From contig JH153732.1 of the NCBI GenBank assembly GCA_000226015.1, positions 2,472 through 66,471 on the forward strand: a stretch of DNA of 64,000 nt. The letters are read 5' to 3'. This stretch comes from Mnemiopsis leidyi (taxonomy: Eukaryota > Ctenophora > Tentaculata > Lobata > Bolinopsidae). The position numbers were made by a program, and so were the translations under genes. The notes below the pieces were generated by a model. The model did not search any database. It worked only from the letters and a program-made list of their open reading frames with translations, and was not told the origin of the DNA. Below, piece after piece: positions 42,701 to 54,452 of this stretch (position 1 is its first letter; every line of letters starts with the position of its first letter).

Positions 42701-45610
42701 AATTCGCCATTGCTTCTCAATTTTCTACCTAGGTTCTGAGAGTTAGCCATCACTATGTTCATAAAGCTTCCTGCGCCGAGATTTTAGATTTCAAAGTATT
42801 GGCGAAATAGGCCATAATTTATTAGAATTATAGTTTTAAAGAATAGCAGAAATTTTACCATTCTTGCATTTGGGGGAAAGGCCTACCGAAAACTGCGCCC
42901 ACAAAAATTCAGTTCTCACACGTAAACAGGGTACTTAATCGATGATCTGATCTGATCTGTCTAGTGTCTGGTAAGATTTTCAAAACGACAACTGCGCCAA
43001 AGTTTCAAGTAACTTCTTGCTGGTGCTATTTATATTCTTTTGCTCATGCGAATACTTGCTATATGTCATTTGAGATAGCAATGATCTGTCTTTTTCATGT
43101 CAAGCCTGCCCGGCAAATGCCGTAGACCGCCTGGCCGCCCTGGTATTAAACTACATGTTCAAGTTAGCTGTACTATGCTATAACAATTACGGAATTTGAG
43201 ATCTTCGCTATTACTGTCCGAACAATACATGTACTAGTAAAATGAAATGAAGTCAATCTGAACTGGATGGAAAAATAAATTGGTTGGGCGCAGTTTCTTC
43301 CAAAGAAATCATTTCCGATGTGCTACCTATATCATCCTCAATTTTGCATTTTTGATCTTTTTCGCCTCGATGGTATTTTTTCCCGTATCTTGCCATTTGG
43401 GCACGTGCACAAAAAGTACAAAACAAGGGTTGGCGATCGACAGCGTAATTTTGGAATATTAGCTCAAAAAGTGTCCGTCCGTACGTCTGTGCGCACATCC
43501 GCGCGCACGCTCCTTTATCAAACCTAATTATGTACATACGATTACGATTATAGCTTTTAACTGCCTCAGTCCGCAGAATGTATTCCACATCATGAAATGT
43601 AAACATAATTGCCTCGCAACAACAACAAGATGTACGATCATACAAGAAAAACAAGAATAAGAAAAAGTAAAGTACAATCAAAATTCTTTAAATCTAACTT
43701 TTTATTGAGTAATTTGTTGAATGACAGATGACAGATTGAGAAATGAATGCATAAGCACGATTTCAATCTCAGCTCCGAACAAATCCTTTTAACGACTAAT
43801 TCACGCCATAAGCATAAACACAACGCAGTATGAATGAATTATGAAGGCAGCACATACAATACAATNNNNNNNNNNTAGCCTCGCAACAACAACAAGATGT
43901 ACGATCATACAAGAAAACAAGAATAAGAAAAGTAAAGTACAATCAAAATTCTTTAAATCTAACTTTTTATTGAGTAATTTGTTGAATGACAGATGACAGA
44001 TTGAGAAATGAATGCATAAGCACGATTTCAATCTCAGCTCCGAACAAATCCTTTTAACGACTAATTCACGCCATAAGCATAAACACAACGCAGTATGAAT
44101 GAATTATGAAGGCAGCACATACAATACAATAATGATTAATGACGACGTCATCCAGAGCAGAGTTAAGATATTTGAAATAAACGATGAAAAGAACGCGCAA
44201 TTGGGTCTTAACTTAGCGCGTGCAGCGTGGAATTTTTCAATCGTGGCTGCATCGAACGGCTCTTATTTAACACGTGCAGAACAATGAAAACTAGCCGAAA
44301 TAACGTCTGGTACAAGGTTGCGTGTTTTGATTCCTCAAAGTTTGATGACAATTAGCGATGGCATGATACGGGAAATTTAGCGGTCGCCTGACACAATGAA
44401 AGCGGCCGCAATTCTTGTTACTTAATGTAGTCTATATCACTCCATGCAATGTAAACTACTAAGTAAAACTAACTATTTTCAGATGGCATGGAACTACTGT
44501 AACGAGTCGTTCTGTACCCCCGTCTCACTGCACTATCCGCCTGACGTCATTGCAGGTATATATTTATCTGTAAACTTTAATGAATTCGGCAATTTATGCT
44601 TATATTTGGCACTGATCAGATAACATTGTAAGCAGATTACTGATTAGATTAGATGTTCTGTGAAAAGAACCAAAAATTTACTGATATTATTCATTGTTCG
44701 CAAATTACAATTAAGTTAAATTGTAAGTTGGATATTTAAGTATCACATTAAGTGTCAACATTTGGCAAATCGAGTAATGATTATACCTTAAAAAGTAATT
44801 ATAACTTATCAAGTAATTATAACTTGTCAAGTAATTGTAACTTACTAAGTAATTATAACTCTTCGACTAATTCAACAACTCAACACGTTTTCAGGTGCAC
44901 TATTAACCTTGTCCGCCAAGCGATGCAAGTTCAACATAAACCTGTCTAAAGATATAGAGAAAGATGATTTATACGAGCAGATCGACGCTCCGTGGTGGGG
45001 CTACCTAATCGAGGTTTGATGTTGTGATATATTCAGTCAAAATATTTTCGTATCTAAAGGAAATAGTTATAATCTCTAAGATTCATAAGAAAGTGCTATC
45101 GAAAAATATAACAGATTTTACCATTAAGTTAGATCAGTGTATCTGTATGAAACACATACATACATTCAGAGCTCAACAACAGTTGACGACATAAACACAA
45201 ATCTTCAGAGCTCAACAACAGTGGACGACATAGAGGAGATTCAGAACATAATGCAGAGACTAAGCGAGGAGAAAGCGGACTTGTACGAGGACGAAGTTGA
45301 CGTGACAGCATGTGACTCTCCCGGAAACGAAGACAACGAGTTGTCAGATGTCGACGTAGAGGACGTCGCGCCGCCTCCTCCCCCACGCGACAACAAGCGC
45401 CATATTCCTGGACTCGAGCCAAGTTCGCGTGCAGCAAAACGTGCGGCAATACGAGACATTGTGCCGACTAACGGCAGTAAGACAGACAGTATACCTATGT
45501 TAGGGGAACCCCACCCACCCCCACCCCCTGCGCCGCCCTCCAGGAGGCGGGACTCAGGACGGCATAGGGAAAATCCGGGGATTTACGATCCAACCAGAGG
45601 GTTTTTATAG
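36702..45610 (+). CDS. CCNK: Cyclin K
   Basis: Seven coding exons join in phase to 361 residues: 36702-36801, 37119-37236, 37568-37739, 37988-38089, 44483-44555, 44895-45013, 45209-45610. Cyclin K activates CDK12/CDK13, which phosphorylate the RNA polymerase II C-terminal domain. 'WMFDKKKLRQTPSQSDGVDY' and 'EIRYRKEGAKFI' match the cyclin K start. Box 1 has 'GCVFFHRFFMFHSFEKFNRW' and 'CLFLAGKVEETPK'. Box 2 has 'VVQMAWNYCNESFCTPVSL' and 'AKRCKFNI', ending 'APWWGYLIE'. Then come an acidic stretch and a short tail with 'PPPPPRD' and 'PHPPPPPAPP'. Human cyclin K has a much longer Pro-rich tail. The fifth coding exon follows a 6.4 kb intron holding a gene on the other strand. The last exon has two acceptors 39 nt apart, both in frame. 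Confidence 0.94.
38840..39330 (+). mobile_element. LINE polymerase scrap in cyclin K intron
   Basis: Translation gives 'FVVSCLDYCNGIYFGI' and 'LTQNAAAN', the 'SxLDYCNxxxxG...QNAAA' block of Rex/CR1/Jockey-type reverse transcriptases. Remnants of the following tail ('HQVEDVLAIQYWS') sit in other frames. Dead copy with frameshifts. Confidence 0.65.
40070..42518 (-). CDS. Secreted protein of unknown family, nested in the cyclin K intron
   Basis: Three minus-strand exons: 42518-42440, about 42256-42060, and 41740-40070. The first Met opens a signal peptide (MTPVLIFMVLAVLQFDLVTS) with a likely cut before QEHATG. Exon 2 encodes 'ERVQEKTAELISILSEI' and 'PIRPIFVFSADDFQWI'. It ends at CCG/GTTAGT in phase 0, and exon 3 begins exactly at an ATG preceded by 'CTCCGCAG', so that Met is internal. 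The whole is about 648-650 residues with no other membrane segment. The middle has an 'NTWVFQFNDAFIRISCDGV..' stretch that resembles beta-sandwich, lectin-like repeats. N-glycosylation sequons (NGS, NSS, NFT, NGT) fit secretion. A Lys/Glu-rich helical part follows, then a Thr/Ser/Pro linker and an acidic end. The exon 1 donor is either GC (GGAG/GCAAGT) or a GT four bases on; both keep the frame with different acceptors 2 bp apart. No family recognised. Confidence 0.75.
43490..44415 (-). repeat. NotI-type dispersed repeat with an internal duplication at a gap
   Basis: Inverse match to 6345-7225, ending at 'GCGGCCGC' (44403-44410). About 255 bp are present twice, at 43610-43865 and 43876-44134, separated by exactly 10 N (43866-43875). 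This is what a false join of two haplotypes or a placeholder gap would give. Confidence 0.75.
44780..44875. repeat. 17-18 bp tandem repeat in cyclin K intron 6
   Basis: About five copies of 'AAGTAATTATAACTTNTC' end some 20 bp before the exon acceptor at 44894. They do not include the splice site. Confidence 0.85.
45165..45229. repeat. 39 bp duplication carrying the last cyclin K acceptor
   Basis: 'TTCAG' followed by 'AGCTCAACAACAGT.GACGA' occurs at 45165 and again at 45204, a 39 bp step. Using the first acceptor (exon from 45170) adds 13 codons (SSTTVDDINTNLQ) in frame ahead of the second copy (SSTTVDDIEE). Confidence 0.9.
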
Positions 45611-45613
45611 CCC

Positions 45614-45619
45614 AATAAA
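45614..45619 (+). terminator. Polyadenylation signal AATAAA, cyclin K
   Basis: The hexamer begins four bases after the TAG stop of cyclin K, implying a 3' UTR of only a few tens of bases if used. Confidence 0.6.
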
Positions 45620-46191
45620 GTCCTACCGCCATAGCCAAACTGGAGTTGTTTATTGTTCACCTGAATAATAATGATCATTTGTAATTTGTTAAGCATAACT
45701 GAGGAAATGGCCAAAATTTATTGCTTGCTTGGAAAGTATTAAGATAGAAATCATTCATCAACAAGCTATAAGTACCCAAATCCAGTAGTTTTCACATTAA
45801 AAGTGTTACTTTATACCAGCCCAGAATTTTGAGTCGAGGCTTGAACTTCTTGAGCTTGTTGGCCCAATTTTAAGTTTGAATATCTAATGCATTGTCTGAC
45901 AAGAGATTTTTCTATGAGATCAGAGATAGTTTTGTTAAATGATATGTTATTCGACCGTTTTGTTAATTTATTTTATCACATTACAAACTTTGACAAGTGT
46001 GCCTGATTTAAAATACTCAACCGGAATTTGGTTAAGTGGACCTTCGCGTTAAGATTTTAGTCAATAAATTGAAGGAATGTACTTAAATTATTACTCGTGA
46101 GGGATAAAAGGCTTAAAACAATTTACGTGACAGATAGTTCAATATAATTGTAGCACAATAAGCGATGGCAGTCGAACTGAAACTGAAGTGA

Positions 46192-46199
46192 TGACGTCA
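46192..46199. promoter_or_regulatory. CRE-like palindrome TGACGTCA upstream of the Fes/Fer start
   Basis: Perfect CREB/ATF site 41 bases before the ATG at 46240. Its position fits a proximal promoter or 5' UTR, but function is inferred from sequence only. Confidence 0.4.
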
Positions 46200-46239
46200 C
46201 TGTGAGCGTGCCCGTTTCTATGGTTACCATCTCACTTAC

Positions 46240-49200
46240 ATGCGGTTAAGCGATAGCTTGCAGTCCTTCCAATGTTGGGATGAACTTGTAGAACAATGTC
46301 AAGGTAACAGCGAAGAATTTTAATATGTGCCACAGTTTGGTATCTTCAATACCATATATAAAATTTGTAAATAAACATATATAAAATGACATAAAATAAA
46401 GGTTCTTGTAAAATCACTATATAATATTGATTTACTTGTCATTGTGACTATTCTGTTTTAAACGTAACTTTTATAGTCCAAAGTCCGAGCTGCCCCATTA
46501 CCAGATTACCTAAATAGCTCTGTAAATAGCCGTTGTGGCAATAACCCAACAATTCCTACCCGGTTCAGGCGAGCTAAAGTTCGTAGACGAGATCAAGTCG
46601 TACTTCACGCAGCGCAAGAAGCTGGAGGAGGACTACGCGGAGAGTATCCGACGTCTGGACGCGCAGTTTGTCAAGCAGTGCAACAACCTGACCAACACGA
46701 CGAGTTATTGTACTAAAACTTGGTTGAAGCTCCTGGAGCAGTCCACTAAAGCTGCTAATTGTATGTCGGAGGGAGTCGATACATTTGAGAAGGTATGTTA
46801 CGTTAGTTAAAGTTAGTATTCTTTTAAAACTGTGTTTCTTACGTCTTATGTTTTACTCATTAATCCTAATTGCTACAATCATTATTCTATTCTGTAAACA
46901 ACCCTTTTGGCTATTTTTTCAATTCAAAATCGGATTTCTTATTTTACTTGGCAAAAGTTTTTAAACAGCAGAATGTTGACGATCGTTAACGATATTTAAT
47001 TAATGCTTGATTGTCTAATTTCAACACCATTGCATGTGGGCAGTGGTATAGTATCATTTTCGGTTTACTTTACAGTCACATTGCAATTGGTCTGTCGACA
47101 AGTCATTGTAATATGCTACCATTCATTTAGATACTTCATTTAATCGCTTCATGTGGGAAATTGAAATGAACAAAAATTTCACAACTTAAATTTGGTAATT
47201 ATTGTGTTCAATGTACATGGTTTGGTTTACTAACAAAAAAATCAATTTACAAAGTTGATTAAAATTCATGACGTCTAAAATTTCAAAAAGAAATAAAAAA
47301 CAAATAAAACAAAAAACCGAAAACTCCAGTCGCTACACCAAAATAGATTGGTTCAATTTTTGGATTTTTAGTTTTGTTTGGATGAACGAACCTCCAAATT
47401 TCAGTTTTTTTGCAGGAAATATTGCCAGAGATAACAGCTGTGTCAGAGAAGAAAAAGAAGTCCATTGTTGAACTGGTGACAACTAAAAACAGACTTGAGT
47501 CTCACATGTCACTGGTTGGTAAAGACATCGGGAAACTGCAGAACTCTATAGAGGATTTTGCCAAGGCAACGGAGGCAAACAAGATCAAGTATGAAGAGGG
47601 TGTGAACAGAGAGAGAACTAACACAGAGTACAAGGAAAAGTACAAGACAAGGTATATTGATAGATCAATAAAATCGATTATTTGTTAGATAAAAGGATAA
47701 AGTAGTCGCTGTAGTTAATGTACTAATATACAAAACAGACGTACCAATGCAAATGGCGCCAATGATGTTAACACTCATCAGGTTCGTATCTAACGCAGCC
47801 AAACTCCAAGAATTCAACAATGACTACAACATCCTGTTGAACGTGGTGACGATGCACGAGACTTCTTACATTGAACACATTCTCCCTGCTTGGATAGACT
47901 ACCATCAACACCTTCTTACTAACCAGGTTCGGAACCAGGTCAAATATCATTTTAGTGTTACCTTAAGGCTTAAGGGAGTTCAGATATTAGAGTGTTAAGG
48001 TGAATTTTGTCCAGCAGCCAAAAAGATAAAACTGAAGTTATCATAAAGATTATAAAAGGCACACGGAAAATTGTGATGATATCGTTAACTTTACCTATCA
48101 AACGGATGTAAGATCTAAAACCCACCTTAACCACTTCAGATTGTTAACTTTACCTAGCAAGTAGCAAACAGAGATATGATATGAATTCTTAAATCAGTCC
48201 ACTTCAGATTGCAGATATCAAGTCTCTTCTCCGTTACTCGTTCGAGATTCTCCTGCACCACGACGAGGGTTACACTCTAGCCATGTCAAACATCTACTCC
48301 TACGTCAGTAAGATCAACTTCGACTCTGAATACACGGACTTCTCTCAGTCCCACGCGCGGTGTTGTCAACTGAAACCCAACTGCGAGGACTATAACACTT
48401 CACTTCAGAGGTACACCTCCCTAAATCTCCCCATCAAGCAGCTTATTGTAAACGAACTGACCGACAGCACGCTGCGCGCTAAGCTTGACGCGCACAAAAC
48501 TGACCTCAAGTACATCGACGAGAAGCTTGAGTCAAAGTCGAAGAAGCTGGAGGAGTTCGAGACAAAACCTTTAAAGGACAACAGGGAAAAGAGTGACAAA
48601 GAAAGGGACGAGTGTAAGAAACTGAACATCAAGGCTCATATCCACGAGTTGAGTGCACAGAGGTGTCGATATCAGATGACAGTTAACTTCATATCGGAGA
48701 GTCTCGAGCCCTGGGAGGGGAAACCGTTGGAGCCGTTTTACAACCTCCTGCCGATGACGATAGATCCGATCAGGGGGAACACCTTGTCTAACTTTAGTCA
48801 GAGTATGATGCTACCTCAGTGTTTGGGGGCTATCTCGCCTGCTACTCAGAGGTAGCGTTTTCTTTAAGCATTTGCTTGGAAATTTATCTTTTGTCTGGCA
48901 CATAACATAACTTTGTTGATATCCATATTACCTAATTTTCAGTCAATGTACAATTATAAAATTTCATAAGTTGTACAGCTTTCAACTCAGGAAACCCAAC
49001 GCTACTCTTACCAAACTAAAGAATCTATTGACACTCGGTAGACAAACTTCTTTTGAATCTCCGAAAGACCACAGCCTTGGTAACTCAACAATCCCGCTAT
49101 TTTACTGTTCCGTTTCATGAAGCGGGAGTGTGTGTGTGTGTGTTATGTTATCTAGTTTAGTGTATACCTTCTTTACCTCATCTCAACTGAGTCGCAGACT

Positions 49201-52200
49201 TTTTTCTCCAAAAAACGTTCAAAGCTTTTGCCTTATTGCTTCATTCCCAGAAAACTAATAGACTGACTTACGAGCAGACAAAAAATCAACGCAGAAAAAC
49301 ATTAACAACCAAGGAAGATCTTGAACTAAACTAAGTAAACTTCCAGGAACGCCGGTGGCTATGAAGTGGGAGGAGGACGAGGACAAGGACTACGTCATCA
49401 TGACGAAAGAGGACGGTACTTCTAGCAGTTCTGGTAGTCAGGAAGCTGAGGAGGATGAGGAATGTCCTAAAGTCCTTCTTGACACGGAATCTAATGTAAG
49501 CAGACTATGGTTTTCCTTTACTACTTTCCTTTACTACTACTACTACTTTCCTTTCGACTATTGCGAAGTTTTCTCCAAATTTGTTCTCATTTATGAACTA
49601 GTTAAGCCTAAGATACTGTAGCTCTGATAATATCTTTAAGACTTGCTTTGCAAACTAACTTTGCAAACTTGGATTACTTAACTCAGAACATGTACTCTGG
49701 ACAAGTCTGATGACGTCACACCTCCTGCTCCCTTCAGACATAACGTGATCTGCCTCACTTGAATTACACACTCCGCCCCTTCCAAACAACAACCTAATCA
49801 ATTTAAATCTCACCAAATTACTTGAGATGTTGTAACTGTAGTAAATGCTGAAAATAAGAAATCGATTGATTTTGCCGAATATGTTAGCGTTTCATCGCTC
49901 GACCGCTGTTAGAAAGATCAATTCAAAAATTCAAACCAAACAAAAAACCTCACACCAGGACACATTAGAAAACCAGCCTTGGTTCCACAACGACATAACC
50001 CGACAAGAAACAGCGGAACTACTCCAGCTAAAGGGACAATTCTTGATACGCAAGACTATCGACTCTAAACGTCGCACAGCGGTCTTAGTGCTGAGTGTCA
50101 ATGTGGGAAGTGTGGGAATAAAACACTTTGTAATGCAGCTCAATGACAAGGGACAGTTTAGGTTGGAAGGCGTGTGGTTTAACTCTATACAGCAGCTCCT
50201 TAATTACCACATTGATACGGGTTTGTTTTTTTCTAATATTTTGTTGTGCTCCGTAATCAAGGTTATTGTTAAACTTTCAAGTATCAATAGTGTAAGTAGA
50301 AAATAAATAGACTTATTGTGCAGATCGACAACTTGTGATGTAGCTTCTTTTGAATAATGATGCGCTGGTTGCATTTCTCGGGAACGTTTGTTATTTCAAA
50401 ACTGTTCCTGTTACTAGCAAGTTTGCAGTTAAGTTTTTACATATGAAGTGACTTCAAATAATATTCAAACTTAGAACAGAAATATCTACATTTAATATCA
50501 TTAAAATGTATGTTCAGTAATGCCGTCAGCCGTTTATACCGTCAAGTGAAATCAGACCCCCTGTCTCAGGAAAGCCGATAACAAATAAAATGAATGTTGG
50601 GATAAGAGTGGCAGTGCTCCGAGACCGCTGGAACTTACACCACAAGGATATACGACTAAAACAGTTTCTTGGAAAAGGTGGGTGTCTAGCTTTCTGTTTG
50701 GATGACTACATTCGATCTTTAGCAGAATTTTGATGTCCGAGGGTAAATTCCAGACGCTTTGCTAGTAGGTCGAACCTGATCCAGCAAGGTACAACTCTGA
50801 AGACACACTCTAGTTAGTCCGTCCAAAAATTTGGTTAGATGTTCCCCGGGAGGAACAGTGCCTTAACCATGTGTGTAGTCGTGAGACTAAGTCTCGTCCT
50901 TGTCGAGGGAGCTGCTAACTTGCTCTCCTTTCATACTACACAATATTTATTGTTATAAAAGTCATATTATACGGTGTTTCAGGATGAAATATTTCCTTGT
51001 GTTTAAGATTTGACAATGATTTCATTCTGATTTTTCAAATGTATGCAAAGTACTGAACTTAAATCTAAATTAAACAGTAGTTTGTTGCTTTGATCTAGTG
51101 GTTAATTTCGTATTAAGTAATTAAAGTTAATAATATTATAGCTACCGATTAATTCCAATTCCCTATCCAGCTACGATCTGTTGATATGCGCTAAGCAGAT
51201 GCGTTACTAGTACATGTATGTTGTACACCCTAGCTGCTCAATGTATCATTTGAACATCGTATCTTCCTTTCATTGTTCCGCTTTGCAGCACGTGTATTAT
51301 CAGGTTAATTTAAGATAGGTAGCTAGGAAGCTAGGTAGCTAGGAAGCTAGGAAGCTAGGTAAGTTGCTAGGAAGCTAGATGTGCCTGTTCAGGTTATAGT
51401 TACCGGTTTCAAGTTACTGGTGCTGCCTCAAAGAACATAAACAGTAGCTTGTTACACCCGGACTCTCTACCAAATGAGTTATTCATGTTTAGTAGTTAAC
51501 AGTGTTTTACCTCACACATTCCAAGAATTAAAGTCTACACATTGGCTCTCCAAGTTGACAATGTAAAAGTTCGGGATATCCTGCAGGAAATTTCGGAGAC
51601 GTATATCAAGCACAACTACTGACAAACACAAGGGAAGTAGCTGTTAAGACGTGTAGGGACCCTGAGTCCTTTAGGGATAAGTTCCTGGAGGAGGCTGATA
51701 CTCTGAAAAAGTTCAAACACAAGAATGTAGTCAAATTGCTCGGTATGTGAGTCTCAATCTGTACATTATACATACCTTAGTACATTAATTAGTTATATTA
51801 AAGTTTACACAGCGCAATGTACATCGTACAATACCATGTACACACTTGGGTACCTCACAAAACGCATAATACACAGTGCATAATAAGTGCAGTATCCCTT
51901 GTTAAACACATTGAACACTACATTCTATACGTTACACATTACACAGAACACATTACACAGTACACAATACACAGTACACAGTACACACTACACAATATGA
52001 CCCAATACTATACATGTTACAATAACTAGGTATTTGCTGCGATGAGATGCCGTATTACATTGTGATGGAGTTCATGAACAACGGGAGTCTACTTTCCATC
52101 CTCCAAGAGGGACCTCCGCAATCTATAAAGGTAGGGCGGGACAAGGGAAAGGAAAATTATGAAGATGATATCTGAGTTTTGTTAAATGACTTCCCTACTT

Positions 52201-54083
52201 AAACTTCCCTGTACTTATTCAGATCCCTCTTTTAACTGATTTCTTACACCTGTATTCGCTAAAATTCTGTATGTATGTATATCATTATGTATGTAATATG
52301 TATACATATATGTTTGACGTATACGGAATGCAATCAATGCATATGCATGTACTGAAGTGCAATATTGGTGTTTAATTTATGAGTTACCTGGACAAGAATG
52401 ATCATTACAGTTCTGAGTTTCAGTCGCCTCCCCAACAATCTGTACCGTAAAAAAATATACCGTAAACTTGATATAATGATAATTTTTGCAGCAAACCTAG
52501 ACACTAGACAGGTATATGTAACCCGACCGAATGAGACTTCGCTACTGGGAACTGAATTTTCTCTATGTCCCGGTTCCAGTAGTCCTCCAACTTATTGCAC
52601 GTCGAGTTTGTTAACAAGATGTTTAGTACTTCTTTCGTGTTACATGGCATCTGTAACTGTCTCGTACCATTGTCCTTTTATAGGTTGGTTATTCTCCAAA
52701 CCTTAAGATGGTGGGAAAACAAATTGCGAATTTGACGATATAAAATATCCGACCTTTCAGTTTAGACCTTTAAATGTTATATTGCATCTTTAACAACGAT
52801 CCCTTGTCCAGCAACTAGTGCACTACTGTGAACAAGCAGCAGCTGGAATGCAGTACCTCCACTCCCAGAACTACATACACCGAGATCTAGCTGCTCGAAA
52901 CTGCCTGGTACACAATCACACTCTCCTCAAGATATCAGACTTCGGTATGTCTCGGTACCAGGGGGAAAACAGCATCTACATCAGCAAGATGAAGCAGGTA
53001 TGTCCCAATACCAGGGCGAAAACAGCATCTACATCAGCAAGATGAAACAGGTATGTCGCGATAACTGGGCGAAAACAGCATCTACATCAGCAAGATGAAA
53101 CAGGTATGTCGCGGTACCAGGGGGAAAACAGCATCTACATCAGCCAGATGAAACGAGTATTGAATGGCCGAATGAGTTAAGAAGCCGTATACCTACTTTG
53201 ATTTTTCCTCAGATTCCTATACGATGGACTGCCCCAGAATGTTTGATGTTCAGGACTTACACCTTCAAATCCGACATCTGGAGCTATGGGATACTGATGT
53301 GGGAAATATTTAACAGAGGTGAGATAGAATTCCTAGAACTCGAAATTAATATAGAATTATATACCTATTTGGAAAATATGTCTCCTTACGTACATTGGAA
53401 AATATGTCTCCTCACGTATCACACTGCCTCTTTTAATTCTTCTAATTTTCAAAGACGAACTTGAAAGTATTCTTAACGGATTCACATCCCTAAGATTTCT
53501 GGACCAAGCTAAATTTTGGTCCACCTGATGAAAACAACGGTTTCTTATTTCAGGAGCATATCCGTACAGTGAAATGAGTAACAGAGACGTTAAAGACCAA
53601 ATAGATGCTGGTTACAGACTCCCTAAGTCCAGAGACACTCCGCCAAATATATACCAGGTTTTATATATTTCTTACTTCATGATGGCTATACTATAGCTAT
53701 AGAATATATAGAGGTTTCACTTGTTCGTTTAAAGTTGTAAAAAATCTGAGCCAAGAGTTGAGGTGATCCTAAATCCTGGGTGTAACTATCGTTCGGGAAT
53801 CTGAGCTAGTGGTTCAATGGATTGGCTTCTCTTGGGTGTAACTGTCGGTAGGCCTGATAAATACGAGCCGCTTGCCCACTTTTATTACCCGTTTGCTCTT
53901 AAAAAATTAACGTATTTCTGACCTGTTTGCTAACAGGTAATGTTTGGTTGCTGGAAGTACGAACCTAAGGGTCGGCCCAACTTTGACGAAATACACCAAG
54001 CAGTTAAAGACATCTACATAGAGTTTTACGCAGAACACCCACGACTAAGCTCGGTCTCCAGCCTTGGCAGTAACCGTTCATAA
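46240..54083 (+). CDS. Fes/Fer-type non-receptor tyrosine kinase (F-BAR, SH2, kinase)
   Basis: Fifteen exons join in phase to 892 residues: 46240-46303, 46569-46792, 47416-47651, 47782-47926, 48208-48851, 48991-49037, 49347-49495, 49959-50220, 50570-50677, 51587-51742, 52030-52130, 52812-52997, 53213-53318, 53554-53657, 53937-54083. The start exon gives '[20 protein letters not shown]', then '[20 protein letters not shown]', an F-BAR start. F-BAR spans about 1-270, with Lys/Glu-rich coils to about 370 and an acidic linker. SH2 (about 504-600) has '[16 protein letters not shown]' and 'GQFLIRKT', whose Arg binds phosphotyrosine. The kinase has '[12 protein letters not shown]', Lys in 'VAVKTC', '[12 protein letters not shown]', '[19 protein letters not shown]' with the activation-loop Tyr, and 'PIRWTAPE'. 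All catalytic residues are present. F-BAR/SH2/kinase order defines Fes/Fer. Human members have 822 residues. I could not decide between FES and FER; invertebrates usually have one. Confidence 0.93.
51316..51380. repeat. GGAAGCTAGGTAGCTA simple repeat (Fes/Fer intron 9)
   Basis: Short tandem of AGCTAGG(A/T) units, intronic. Confidence 0.85.
52945..53156. repeat. 53 bp tandem repeat carrying the exon 12 donor (Fes/Fer)
   Basis: Copies start with GTATGTC at 52945, 52998, 53051 and 53104, a constant 53 bp step. The first is the exonic activation-loop sequence; the next three are in the intron. Three copies end in 'ATGAAxCAG' followed by GTATGTC, a full donor site; the last has decayed. Confidence 0.95.
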
Positions 54084-54452
54084 CACCACTCCTCTCTCGC
54101 AAGACATTGTCACCACACATTATTTCTCTACAATTCAACTGCAGCAATTTAATTAAGTTATAAAGAACTGCCGCAATTCGCATTTTGTATGAGTTAATGA
54201 TTCCCGGCTTCACCTTTTAAGCTATTTCTTGCTCAAAACAATAGGTCCTTTTTATAGAATTGATTTGATCATGATTACTTATCGATAAATTATTGTTTGC
54301 TTATAAATGCTCTAGGAAAATTGTCAGTTATTTTGAAGTCCTATGTGTAGTGTTTGTGTGCACCCCTGAATCCTCTCCTTAATCAAAATTATGAAAGTTA
54401 AGTTTCAACTGAATGATCGGATAATTGTTTATGAGTCGCATAAAAAGCTTAG

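Noticed and set aside
43253-43681. 142-codon minus-strand frame
   Set aside because: Its 5' third lies in the NotI-type dispersed repeat and the rest shows no recognisable domain.
45137-45610. Separate small gene starting at 45137
   Set aside because: It is the last cyclin K exon read upstream into the intron; box 2 continues into it in phase.
46535-46810. Start of the F-BAR protein at 46535
   Set aside because: That codon is GTG; a 3' splice site precedes 46569 and a proper ATG exon at 46240 joins in phase.
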